A DNA stretch of 15,913 nt from Martensiomyces pterosporus (lineage: Eukaryota > Kickxellomycota > Kickxellomycetes > Kickxellales > Kickxellaceae): contig MU604034.1 of the NCBI GenBank assembly GCA_025201845.1, positions 42,455-58,367 on the forward strand, in the 5' to 3' direction. Below the pieces are notes generated by a model. That model saw only the letters and a list, made by a program, of their open reading frames with translations, ran no database searches and had not been told where the DNA came from. The translations under genes were made by a program, and so were the position numbers. Shown here piece after piece: positions 7,261 to 15,913 of the stretch (position 1 is its first letter; each line of letters begins with the position of its first letter).

Positions 7261-8898
7261 TCAGCTAAGCCAGGTCTTCAGCTGCTCAATCTGGCCAGCG
7301 ACAGTCGCGCGGCTGGTACCGCCAATCGAGCTGCGGTTGTCGACGCTCTTCTCAAAGTTCCACACGAGGAGAACGTCGTCTTCGAAGGCTGGGTGCAGGG
7401 TCTTGAGATCAGCTACAGAGAGCTCGCTGATCTGGCATCCGCGGTCCTCGCCCATCTTCACTGCTGCTCCAGAGATGTGGTGAGTCTCGCGGAACGGCAC
7501 GCCCTTGCGCACAAGGTACTCGGCCAAATCGGTGGCAAGCATATCAGCGGTAAGGCTCTGCTTCATCTTGTTGGCGTTGATCTATGCGGGAGCAACAGGA
7601 AAGCAAACACACGCAGGAGCAGCGGAACAGTTAGCCAAAAATGGATCCGTCCACGAACAGCAAAAAGGCAGGGTAGGTGGGGGATGAGGGAGCTGGTGCG
7701 GATGCGGTTCAGTTATTGGGTATGTTGTAGCCAGCATGCCAACGGTGAAATTGGCTGTCCTAAAGACTAATCGATGTAACTCATCATTTTGAACCCGCAC
7801 CAGCTCGGACCAACACAGGCCACAAAGCTAGCTTACCTTTAATGTCGCAACCACAGCAGCCGTGATCTGCAGAGAGCCAGTGAGCGTATCGACCGCGTCA
7901 AACATGGGCTCCTTGTCCTCCTGCATATCCTTGTTATAGGTGCTGGGAAGCCCCTTGTAAGTCATCATGAACCCGGCCATGTCGCCAAACACACGCCCGC
8001 TCTTGCCCCTGAGGAGCTCCAAGCTGTCGGGGTTCTTCTTTTGTGGCATCAGGCTGCTTCCAGTGCTATATGCATCGGCGAGCTGGACAAAGCCAAACTC
8101 TGCAGTCGAGTAGATGATCAGGTCCTCAGCCAGACGGCTAATGTGGACCATGACAAGCGAGCAGTGGAAGAGGAACTCGGCAACAAAGTCGCGGTCGGAG
8201 GTGCCGTAGAGCGAGTTGGGGGTGACGGAGGAGAACCCAAGCTCCTTTGCCAGCCACTCACGGTCGACCTGGAACGGGTTTCCAGCCAGGGCTCCCGATC
8301 CAAGAGGCAGCTGCGCGACACGAGGAATGAACTGCTCCAAGCGCTGGGTGTCTTGCTGGAACCAGAACGCGTAGCTCAAGAGGAAGTGGGACCAGCGGAT
8401 CGGCTGGGCGCGCTGCAGGTGGGTGTACCCGGGCATCAGGACATCGACGTCGACCTCGGCGCGGTGTACAAGGGCGCCGACAAGCTCGCGGAGGAACCCG
8501 ATCAGCTTCTCGACCTCCTCGCGCAACCACAGACGCATGTCAGTGGCAACCTGGTCGTTGCGCGACCGCCCGGTGTGGAGCTTTCCAGCAACGCTGCCCA
8601 CAAGCTCGCCTAGCCGGCGCTCGTTGGCGGTGTGGATGTCCTCATCTCCAGGGCGCAGCTCGAACTTGCCGTCCCTCCACTCGGCCAGGACTGCAGAAAG
8701 GCCTTGGACCAAGGTCTGCTGTTCCTCGGCGGTCAGGATCCCTTGCTTGTGGAGCGCCTTGGCGTAGGCTTGCGATCCGCGGATATCGGCGGCGTACATG
8801 CGGCGATCAAAGTGGATGGACTCGTTGAAGGCCTCCATCAGGGGATCGGTCTCGCCAGAGAAGCGCCCGCCCCAGAGTTTCTTTGGACCCGAGGACAT
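7261..8898 (-). CDS. ARG4: Argininosuccinate lyase (two exons: 8898-7837 and 7581-7261)
   Basis: Splits argininosuccinate into arginine and fumarate, the last step of arginine synthesis, as a cytosolic homotetramer. The joined product is 460 residues (354 from exon 1, 106 from exon 2), the usual family length. Landmarks are KLWGGRFSG at the N-terminus, HTGRSRNDQ (108-116), [10 protein letters not shown] with His160 (157-166), GSGALAG (200-206) and the fumarase/aspartase superfamily signature [12 protein letters not shown] (280-291), whose flexible loop carries the catalytic serine. Exon 2 supplies [23 protein letters not shown] and the C-terminal NFEKSVDNR, all typical. The splice is in phase 0 after ATLK and resumes at INANKMKQ. 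The ATG at 8896-8898 gives a standard short N-terminus without a targeting sequence. No key residue is missing. A perfect TGACTCA lies upstream, suggesting general amino acid control. Confidence 0.97.
7582..7836 (-). other. ARG4: ARG4 intron (255 bp, phase 0)
   Basis: On the minus strand the donor is AAAG|GTAAGC and the acceptor CGCATAG|ATC. A CTAAC branch-type word lies at plus 7630-7634, about 48 nt before the acceptor. Reading across the junction restores a continuous lyase sequence. Confidence 0.93.
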
Positions 8899-9410
8899 TT
8901 TAGTGGTTCTTGTAACAAAAAGCTAGTGTAAAAGCGGCGTGTGAGGGGTAGTTTTTGCAAAGCAGCATGCAGAGTGCGGATAAGAAATAACGAAGCCAGT
9001 GCCTATAAACAACAGATGATACAAGAGCGATGTGCCGGAGAAGGCGCATTTAAGCACGAGTGTGCGCGCTTGCGGTCGCCTCCTCAGCGAACAATGATGA
9101 CTCCTTTGTTGCCAGCCATATCTGTGTAGATCCAACACAGCCGCGGAACAATGGGGGAGGTGCGCTCTCTGCGAGCGGGACTAGTAAAAGTACAAAGCGC
9201 GCGTGTTGATGTGGGAAACAAAGACGAAAGGTGACTCACGTTCTTCCCGCAAAGCCGCTCTTTTTAATGTGCCACACCTCGCTGTCATTCATGCCTGCCC
9301 TGTTCTGCGCTGCTTTTGATCCCAGCACAGGAGAGAAAAATTTTCGTTTGGCAGTGCCTCAGCGACTCGATCCAGAAACCAGAATCGGCTGGCGGTTCGG
9401 CTCCTGGAGG
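8899..9410. other. Intergenic: ARG4 promoter and 3' end of the PH-protein gene
   Basis: This 512-bp gap holds no supported gene. It contains a perfect Gcn4-type site and a partial one, described separately. Confidence 0.65.
9232..9238. promoter_or_regulatory. Gcn4/CPC1-type site TGACTCA upstream of ARG4
   Basis: An exact TGACTCA, the optimal Gcn4 (AP-1-like) site, lies 334 bp upstream of the ARG4 ATG. A partial site, ATGACTCC, occurs closer at 9097-9104. ARG4 genes of ascomycetes are known targets of Gcn4/CPC1 under amino acid starvation, so position and gene agree. Confidence 0.65.
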
Positions 9411-12032
9411 TTATCGGGGCGCCGACCCACGCTGCTTGAACCACGGGAACCTTGCAAACGGCGACGAGGCGGATGAGCCGCCGTGGCCTTCGCGTATGCT
9501 CCCCGTGTCGTTGAACCTCCTGCCGACTGCATCGAGCGACGGGTTCCCATCGACCGTGCGAGTGCTGGACACGCCGAGCCAGGAGTCGCTAGCCATTGCA
9601 TGCCGCGACGGCCTCTCCTCGGCGCGTGGTGGCGAGGGAGGCGGCTGCAGCGACGACACCCATTTGGGCATCGGAGGGACGGTAGTTGGCGGCATAGGCC
9701 ATTCGGCTCTTGAAATTGTCGAGACGACGGACTTGGATCGTCTAAGAATCATTTCGTGAAGATCGTGGTCGATCGCGGCATACTCAGCGCTGAGGTCGCG
9801 CGCGTCTTCCTCCAGAAGGGCTAAACTCGCCGAATCGAGATCTGAGTGTTTCTGGTGTTGCCAAATGCCGCCTATAGTGCACAGTGCCTCGACCCACTGG
9901 CTGCTCCTCTCCTTGCTGCCCACTTCCAGCCACAGAAGCTCCACCAGATTGCCAGTGGCGCTGCTACAAGAGAAATCAGTGCTTGGCTGCTGCTGTAGAA
10001 GACGCCCCTGCTGGTTATGGCGGCTGGCATGGCTGCTGCTGGCTACTTCGCGGAAGAGACTTGGGTCGGCGCCAAGTAGCCGGATCACATGCCTATCGCC
10101 ATGGGCCTCGCTTGATACAGCGACGCTGCCGGGCTTGAGCCCAACCATAAAGTCAGCAAAGGCGACCAGGTTCTCGTTGTCGATTTCAGAGCAGATATCC
10201 ATGTCGCTGAACCCGTACAGCCCGCCGCTTACAGTGACGCAGTGGCATAGCTCTAGGCTGGGCATATTTGGTCGCCTACGGTACGCAGTAGCCACAAAGC
10301 GCTCCACGCTGGGGCGCGCTACAAGCCGCGGCTGCTTTTGTGCCTGCTGCCGTGGCCGATGATGCACCAGCGATGTTCCTACACCTCCAGAAAAGCTACT
10401 CCCCGCTTCGGGTGCTGACGCAAGTGTCGAATGCCTTTGCTGCCAAGGGATCTTTGGGAGAGGGATTGACGGGGCTGTGGATGATGTGGAGGGTGTCGAC
10501 ACGCTGCCCTTGCTCCAAGATGCAGTGGCAGCAAGGTGCGTTTCCGTGGTCCACGATCCCCCCTCTTGGTCTCTGCTGCTAGCCACGCCAGACTCGCCTA
10601 CAGGACTGCCCTGGGCAAGCCTAAGCATGCGACGCCAGTAGTCGTAGTCGACTGCACTCTGTGTGCAAAATATATGCACCTGGCGCCCACTCTTGATGAT
10701 CAGCGGCGCACCGTCTCCGCCCAGCTGTTGCCGAGACGCAAGGCCCAGCAAAGCAGAGAGTCCTACAGCAGCAGTATCAAGAGTGCCTTTGGTACTCTTG
10801 TCGCCAGAGTCATCTGATAGACGGTCGCTTGTCGATACCTTGTGGTCCTCCTGGCCGTTCTGGTCAACAAGCTTGAATCCTCTATCGAGGTCTATTTCGA
10901 GCAACCGCCTATCCCCCCCATCGCCCTTCTTTCGATAACAGCGGAGCATCTGGCTGCGCAAAACCAGCCATCTAAGCCTCCACGCCGCTTCGATTCCTTT
11001 TGTCTCCAAGTAGTATACGGGTCCTTCAGCGCTCACGGTGGGAATCTCTTGATGGATATTCGTTACTCTGTTGTTGGTGTATACGAATGCGCACCTGTCC
11101 TGTAGCTCGATGATATCGCCCTCTTTGAATCCATAGCCTGCCAAATGCATATGGCTGTCGAGCCACTTGGACCGTGCCACCCAGTAGAGCCCAAACTGGT
11201 CGCGGGTACTGCTGGTGCTACTAATCGAGGTCTTTTCGGTGTGCACAGATCCGCGGCCTGTTTCAGATGCATTGTCATCCGCCTTGCTCCATTGCTGCTG
11301 CTGCTGCTCTTCGGCGCGAATTCCTGAGGATGTCGAAGACAGAGAGTGGTTGCTGCAGGGAATCTCGCGCTCCATTACGTGCTGCCACACATTAAACCTC
11401 AGCATACATATGTCTCGGGCCTGGCCAACCGTAATGGATGGCGGGAAGCTGACGTTCTTCCACAGTCCCTCGGCAGCATAGTAGACAGACAGGCATATGC
11501 TGGTGTTCACATGCACCGGCTGCGGCGTATCGAATATGTTGGGCTCTGGGTAGGATATTACTCTGTGGCCGTGCGTTCGCTTGCCGCCGATTGGAATAGC
11601 GGGTGCCTTTTTCTTGGGCAAAAAGAACCTACTCTGCCTCCCGGAGCTACTGCTGCTGCTGATACTGATTTTACTGTTGCCTGTGAGTGACAGGATATCG
11701 CTATCTGCGCTAGTGTGCTTTGTCTGGGGTGCTGATTTGCGCATGGAATCTAGAGGTACTAGGGTCGCTGTCGCTGAAGATCCAGTGCGGCGAGGCTCTG
11801 AGTGGAGCGTTGCGAGTGTGCTGGCTGACTTCCTAGTCAAGCTCTGGTACAGTTTTCTGCCTGTGGTTTCGGCAATGCTTGGACTGTATGTGCTGTTGCT
11901 GCCACTGTTGCTGCTGCCGCCTTTGTTATTATTGTTATTGCTGCTGCTGCTGCTGCTGCTTGCACTGGTGTAGTTTGCGCGAACGTTGATGACTGCAAAA
12001 CCCTTATTCTTCTTGGGATCTGAAGAGCTCAT
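9411..12032 (-). CDS. Large protein with ubiquitin-like/RA-like region and pleckstrin homology domain
   Basis: Encodes 873 residues in one exon. The start is the ATG at 12030-12032; an in-frame GTG three codons upstream is not used here. Residues 1-170 are low-complexity, with Ser and Asn runs and basic patches. Residues 175-312 look like a ubiquitin-fold/RA or FERM-F0-like module: an N-terminal strand-strand-helix (SICLSVYYAAEGLWK, VGQARDIC) and a C-terminal part (FGLYWVARSKWLD, GFKEGDIIELQ), split by a Ser/Gln-rich insert (222-277). A PH domain follows at about 336-474: YYLETKGIEAAWRLRWLVL opens it and DYDYWRRMLRLAQ is the closing helix with its Trp. It is interrupted by a loop at about 390-442. 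Residues 590-725 may be a second, degenerate PH-like fold ending SQWVEALCTIGG. Similar RA-plus-PH layouts occur in membrane-recruited small-GTPase effectors. Likely a cortical adaptor; partner and lipid are unknown. Confidence 0.8.
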   Translation of the reverse strand: MSSSDPKKNKGFAVINVRANYTSASSSSSSSNNNNNKGGSSNSGSNSTYSPSIAETTGRKLYQSLTRKSASTLATLHSEPRRTGSSATATLVPLDSMRKSAPQTKHTSADSDILSLTGNSKISISSSSSSGRQSRFFLPKKKAPAIPIGGKRTHGHRVISYPEPNIFDTPQPVHVNTSICLSVYYAAEGLWKNVSFPPSITVGQARDICMLRFNVWQHVMEREIPCSNHSLSSTSSGIRAEEQQQQQWSKADDNASETGRGSVHTEKTSISSTSSTRDQFGLYWVARSKWLDSHMHLAGYGFKEGDIIELQDRCAFVYTNNRVTNIHQEIPTVSAEGPVYYLETKGIEAAWRLRWLVLRSQMLRCYRKKGDGGDRRLLEIDLDRGFKLVDQNGQEDHKVSTSDRLSDDSGDKSTKGTLDTAAVGLSALLGLASRQQLGGDGAPLIIKSGRQVHIFCTQSAVDYDYWRRMLRLAQGSPVGESGVASSRDQEGGSWTTETHLAATASWSKGSVSTPSTSSTAPSIPLPKIPWQQRHSTLASAPEAGSSFSGGVGTSLVHHRPRQQAQKQPRLVARPSVERFVATAYRRRPNMPSLELCHCVTVSGGLYGFSDMDICSEIDNENLVAFADFMVGLKPGSVAVSSEAHGDRHVIRLLGADPSLFREVASSSHASRHNQQGRLLQQQPSTDFSCSSATGNLVELLWLEVGSKERSSQWVEALCTIGGIWQHQKHSDLDSASLALLEEDARDLSAEYAAIDHDLHEMILRRSKSVVSTISRAEWPMPPTTVPPMPKWVSSLQPPPSPPRAEERPSRHAMASDSWLGVSSTRTVDGNPSLDAVGRRFNDTGSIREGHGGSSASSPFARFPWFKQRGSAPR
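11911..11960. repeat. Trinucleotide runs coding for poly-Asn and poly-Ser
   Basis: CTG repeats at 11941-11960 and the adjacent TTATT/GTT-rich run encode, on the minus strand, the Ser and Asn runs near residues 24-36 of the PH protein. They are likely to vary in length between strains. Confidence 0.8.
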
Positions 12033-12050
12033 GAGAATCACGTATGCTAG

Positions 12051-12066
12051 TAGAAGCGTGCTTCTA
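12051..12066. repeat. Inverted repeat with 7-bp arms in the PH-gene leader
   Basis: TAGAAGC (12051-12057) and GCTTCTA (12060-12066) are exact reverse complements with a 2-bp GT centre. They lie 19 bp upstream of the PH-protein ATG. Confidence 0.6.
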
Positions 12067-12088
12067 TATTAATCCTCTATTGAATATC

Positions 12089-12100
12089 GGGGGGGGGGGG
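12089..12100. repeat. Poly(G)12 homopolymer
   Basis: Twelve G in a row on the plus strand (poly-C on the sense strand of the PH gene), 57 bp before that gene's ATG. Such runs are unstable and error-prone in sequencing, so the exact length is uncertain. Confidence 0.8.
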
Positions 12101-13606
12101 AGAAAGCACATGTGTGGGCTTTGTTTGTGAGCACTTTGCACAAAGTCGCAGGAGTGTTGAGTCATCGAGAATCATGTCTTACCGATGGTGCTAGGATGGA
12201 AGCGCGCGGTTGAACTATGTGGAATGTGCGAAAGTATAGAGAGAGTTTCTCATGGATTTGTGCCGGCAGGTGCTTCTCATTTATCCTATAGCCAATCTAA
12301 CATCTTGTCCATGGCAACAGAACCGCTACGGCGTGGCCGTGTGCGTCTGCTTCCTTATTCCATCGCCACCTCATTGTCTGGGTTCTGGGTCTTCCTTCTT
12401 TGCTGATACATTGTGCTGCCTAGATGCGAGAGCGGACGCAAAACAACCAGCATTCCTCTCTCCGCCTTTCCACATTGTGCATTTTCGTGCAATGATGGCA
12501 ACCACCTCCCTCTCCATCATGTCTCTCTGAAACACCGCACAAAGCGAACACCACTCTTCAGCCATTGTCTGCGGCCAGCGGGTGATGGCGGTTTTCCTAG
12601 CGTCCTTTTTCTTAGCCCCCCCTATCGTTGCTACAATAGCAAAGATGTGTGGTGTTGTTGTTGTTGTGGAGAGGAACAGCGCCAGCCTCGCCAGCAACTC
12701 CGCACCTCCCTCCGGGTCTGCGCATGGTTTCCAGGGCGTGTTGAACGGGCGGTAAACTTTAGATCTGTCCCACCCACTTCCCAAATTCCTCTCGCTGGTG
12801 GCTTTTTGTGTTCGGTCCTTCTGTGGCTGAAAGGCAGCGTGCTGGAATGAGCAAAGTGGTGATGCGAGGATGCGTGCGAGAGCTTCAGCTCCGCGTGGCA
12901 AACAGAACCACTGATGCACACACAAGCCACTGGTGCTGCTTTCTGGGATTCCAGGAACTGAAAACAGCAGCGGCCATGCCCTCCTCCCCTGCACACGCGC
13001 CACTGAACAGCCCTGGGTTGAGTGCAATGGCGCATTTTCTGCACACATGTCTTTTCTAGGTGGCAATGAAAGGAGGCTCTGGACGGCTCATGATGTATCA
13101 TCGGATTAATGATTTGGGCACAAAGACCTCCTGGCTGCAGCCAGGGAACCAGCAGCAGCTCTTTTGCCAACGGGGAGAAGAGAGCCCTCTTCTCTGCCTT
13201 TGCCGCAAGAGAGCCAATCCATGGGTAGAAGAGCGACGTGTGCGGATTATTTGCTACCGCCGAGCTTTGAAGGCGACTGCGCATCGCTCTTGGTCGCGTG
13301 CACTGGCACACGTTTGACACGGCCCCCTGTGATTGGGCCAACCCCTGGCTCTACGCATATCCAGTTCCTGAGCCCAGGTGTGCCAGTTGATTGGATGCTT
13401 CGCTTCCTGCATACGCACAGGGCTGAGCGATGTGATCCATGCGGCATCGATGCCCATGAACAAACCGAGGGGACACGCTGCTGCTTTATCTTGTTGAAAC
13501 CCACTGACAGCAGCAAGAGAGTGTGCAAGAAAGGGGTCCCCGTTTACCCATGCCGAGCCGTTAATATAAATACTACGCTGACAGGCAGGCTGCCAACGAA
13601 GCCCTG

Positions 13607-13612
13607 CACGTG
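13607..13612. promoter_or_regulatory. CACGTG site far upstream of BTA1
   Basis: GCACGTGC, a palindrome with the CACGTG core bound by Pho4-like bHLH factors, lies about 1.2 kb upstream of the BTA1 ATG. BTA1 is phosphate-starvation induced in several fungi, but the distance makes a role here uncertain. Confidence 0.25.
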
Positions 13613-14537
13613 CGCAAAGCACTTGTGCAGCTAGGCGAGATGGCAAGGCTGTATTCCTGGTGGGTGCCCCGTGGCATTAAGCGATATGTACATATTGACT
13701 ACCTGGTGGATGTGATCTGCAGTGTGCTAGATTTGTGACTTTGAATTGGGACAAATGGTTAGGGCAGGAGGCAAAGAACACAGGAAACGAGCAGACGCCC
13801 TAGATTTGCAGCCGGGGTGGGCGGGCTCTTTACCCAATGCGCGCTTCCAGCCAGCCAGCAGGCAAAGCGTCGATATTGCAGCGGGTGCGAGGGCAATTCT
13901 GCGTGCATGCAATAAGCTGCAAAGCACGGTGTTTCCTGCTCAAAACCAAATTGCCAAGCAGCTGAAAAATAGCACACCCCCCTGTTTCCAATGGAGCGTG
14001 GCATGTGTAGCAGGGCATGCTGGCTGATACGACAAAGACGATTGCATACATGCCCTTGTTAAACGTCTCATCCGTCCACACGCGATTATCGCCGATTGTC
14101 ACCACAGCAGCAGCGCTTGTCCAGACGCTCCTGCTCTCGGAGAAGAAAGAGGTTTAGGGCACTCTACGAGCGTACAAACAAACAAACGAACAGAAAATAG
14201 TCACATTAACAAGAATAGGGAACCCATGGAAGAGCAGCAGCAGAAGCGCATATATGCACGACGAAGCATTCTGCATACCTCATTGTGCCTTGCTCGCGCT
14301 TCGTGCGTAATCCCACACTACCCAATCCATCGATAATGAGACACGGCCAGCAATAGTCACTATCGCATAGAGAAAGGCGTGTTTCCCTAAACGGCCGATA
14401 AGCCATCCGCCTAAAGAGACCCTCTCCCCGGAAGAAGAGCAAGAAAAAAAAAAACCAAAATTGCCTCCATGCATGGACGTGCCTCCGCCGTCGCTGGCAG
14501 CGAGGCACTGGGAAACAAAGACGTGGATGGGAGGAGG

Positions 14538-14543
14538 TATAAA
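14538..14543 (+). promoter_or_regulatory. TATA box and CT-rich leader of BTA1
   Basis: TATAAA within GGAGGTATAAAGGC lies 305 bp before the BTA1 ATG. From about 14559 to 14800 the plus strand is strongly pyrimidine-rich, the CT-rich pattern seen at start regions of well-expressed fungal genes. This suggests a 5' leader of some 200-280 nt. Confidence 0.6.
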
Positions 14544-14847
14544 GGCTCTTGGACTGCTCGTGCGTCTCGTTCCCATCTACTTTTCTCTCCGTTCTTGCCC
14601 AGCTTTTGTTCGTTTATTCCTGATTCTCTCTCTATTGCGGCCTTTCCTGCGCTTGTCTTACTGCGTTGCCTCGCGTCTTTTCGGTGTTGCTGCTCTTTGC
14701 TTCTTGTCTTTCCCCGTGCATACCAAACCGCACACGTAGCTGCTAGGTTCTTCGTCTCTTTCTCTTTTCTATAATCTGCTCTTGCTCTTGCCAAGGTTAC
14801 TCGTGTCTGAGCCACAAGCGCTACTAATCTAACCTCACCCCTGAACG

Positions 14848-15913
14848 ATGATGGAGGCATTATGTTCCCGCCATGCCCTTCGGCGGCACGCAGGGCGGGC
14901 AACTCTGGTCATGCTCGCGCTGTCCATCTTGCTCCTTGGCGTTTGCGCTCGCGACGTCCCTCGAGCCGACTCCATGTTTATTCAATCGCGGGATTCTCCT
15001 GAGCTTCTGGCTCCTGAGGCGTCAAAGAGGAGCAAAGTGGCCTACGGCATGGCACTCGTCACCCTGGCCAGCATCTTCTATGCCGGTGTTGAGAAGATCC
15101 GCACTGCCGCCAAGTTTGCCTACAACTGCTTTTTTAAGCCATTGGGCCTCCACTCCGATCAGCAGAGCCGCCTGGATGCCTTTTACGAGGGCCAAGCCGA
15201 TGGTAAGCCACCTTTTCATAACAGTGCAAATCATGCACGGTTTCCAGTAACAAGTGATATGCATCGCGGACTCCAACGCAAATGGCCTGTATGCAGGGCA
15301 TGGAATCACGCAATTCCCTCTTGCTCAATTCGCGGCGGTGTTGGGGGCTTGCATTGTCTTTTGCGGTGGCGCGTGCAATTCTTCGTGTCGTTGCATTTTG
15401 CGTAGTTTACGATTCCACTCGAGGCGGTCTACTGCGCGGCCGCAAGACCATGCTCCGGCTGTGCGCAGGCGAGCTATCCAAGCGCATGGCCCAAGCACAG
15501 GGCTCTGCACCCATCTGGGTCGACATTGGCGGAGGCACCGGGTGGAACATTGAGCAAATGGACGAGTTCTTTCCCATCTCCAACTTCAAGACCGTCTACC
15601 TAATCGACCTCTGCCGCCCGCTTTGCAAGGTGGCCGAGCAGAGGTTCCGCGCCAAGGGCTGGACCAACGTCAAAGTGCTCTGCCAAGATGCCTCGAGCTT
15701 TGTGCTTCCGGGACTCGAGGCCTGCGACCAGGGCCAGGTCGACCTTGTCACTATGTCGTACTCGCTCTCGATGATTGAAGACTTTTACCCAGTGGTCGAC
15801 CGCATTTCTGCCTTGGTCAAGCCCCAGACTGGGCTGGTTGGTGTTGCGGATTTCTACGTCTCTGGGTCAACAGGTCCCAATGGCCGTAGGGAGTCGGAGC
15901 AGGCGGGCATCCT
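14848..15913 (+). CDS. BTA1: Betaine lipid synthase, N-terminal methyltransferase half; cut by the right edge (exons 14848-15202 and 15406-15913)
   Basis: Makes diacylglyceryl-N,N,N-trimethylhomoserine (DGTS), a phosphorus-free membrane lipid, from diacylglycerol and S-adenosylmethionine. The window holds 287 residues. Residues 18-34 and about 64-80 are hydrophobic, suggesting membrane anchoring, probably in the ER. The BtaB-like SAM-dependent methyltransferase domain follows: RLDAFYEGQA (108-117), YDSTRGGLLRGR (120-131), motif I WVDIGGGTGWN (156-166), LIDLCRPLCKVAEQRF, VLCQDASSFVLP, then VTMSYSLSMIEDFY and LVGVADFYVSG. The BtaA half that transfers the aminobutyryl group should lie beyond the window, following the order known for fungal Bta1. 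The first two codons are both ATG; the first is taken. Exon 1 ends one base into codon 119. Nothing is missing in the visible part. Confidence 0.95.
15203..15405 (+). other. BTA1: BTA1 intron (203 bp, phase 1)
   Basis: Donor GATG|GTAAGC and acceptor TTGCGTAG|TTTACG. Joining restores a Val codon and the family segment QAD-VYDSTRGG. Without splicing the frame ends at a stop inside the intron (TAG at 15403-15405). No clear CTAAC branch word is visible near the acceptor. Confidence 0.92.

Larger units (their letters stand above)
12033..14847. other. 2.8-kb divergent intergenic region, no convincing gene
   Basis: It separates the 5' ends of the PH-protein gene (leftward) and BTA1 (rightward), so it holds both promoters. 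Several frames are open, the longest with an ATG being 13221-13634 (+, 138 codons, cysteine-rich), with an overlapping minus-strand frame at 13254-13646. Neither has a recognisable family, and their overlap on opposite strands shows that openness alone means little here. Other contents are a G12 run, a CACGTG at 13607-13612, TATAAATA near 13565 and, at the BTA1 end, a TATA box and a CT-rich leader. Confidence 0.55.

Noticed and set aside
8041..8613. Plus-strand 190-codon frame antisense to ARG4
   Set aside because: Mirror frame of highly conserved GC-rich lyase codons; no independent evidence.
12371..13341. Two overlapping minus-strand frames of 231 and 236 codons upstream of the PH gene
   Set aside because: They overlap each other in different frames, are rich in Cys, His, Trp and Gln in a scattered way, and match nothing I recognise.
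13640..13738. Plus-strand 32-residue ATG frame
   Set aside because: Peptide-like composition, but too short to support without transcript or conservation.
14173..14190. AAAC-type tandem stretch
   Set aside because: Only a few imperfect tetranucleotide units; ordinary low complexity.
1..15913. Search for transposons, CRISPR arrays and a biosynthetic or defence cluster
   Set aside because: No transposase or reverse transcriptase motifs, no regular spacer-repeat pattern, and the recognised genes are unrelated housekeeping functions.

Overview
The window looks like nuclear DNA of a filamentous fungus, probably an early-diverging (zygomycete-type) one. The evidence is a fungal-type betaine lipid synthase, a Kex2-style KR site in a small secreted protein, a eukaryotic tRNA-Ala(AGC), GT-AG introns of about 200-255 bp, long serine/proline-rich proteins and a Gcn4-type site next to an arginine gene. 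Placement near Kickxellomycotina is a guess from overall feel; no database search was possible.

Layout. Positions 1-127 may hold the 5' end of a minus-strand gene running off the left edge (weak). At 1028-1411 (+) is a small Gly/Tyr-rich secreted protein. A tRNA-Ala(AGC) lies at 2268-2340. From 2341 to 4203 there is no recognisable gene, only two weak candidates. BOL1, a BolA-like Fe-S cluster protein, is at 4204-4566 (+). It converges, 76 bp apart, on a monocarboxylate-transporter-like MFS protein (4643-6916, -) with a very long proline-rich N-terminus. Next are argininosuccinate lyase ARG4 in two exons (7261-8898, -) and a large protein with a ubiquitin-like/RA-like region and PH domain(s) (9411-12032, -). 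A 2.8 kb divergent intergenic region follows. The first 287 residues of betaine lipid synthase BTA1 (14848 to the right edge, +) close the window.

The genes do not form a pathway or cluster. The set is housekeeping: arginine synthesis, Fe-S metabolism, membrane lipid synthesis, organic acid or solute transport, and one signalling/cortex-type protein. Clear regulatory signals are a perfect TGACTCA site upstream of ARG4, a TCACGTGA palindrome just upstream of BOL1, and a TATA box followed by a CT-rich stretch upstream of BTA1. I found no convincing new multi-gene system, transposon or CRISPR array. The best leads are the domain layout of the PH protein, the enlarged first external loop and long tail of the transporter, and a minus-strand ORF at 2713-3144 with repeated (G/A)(I/V)QTN-like motifs.
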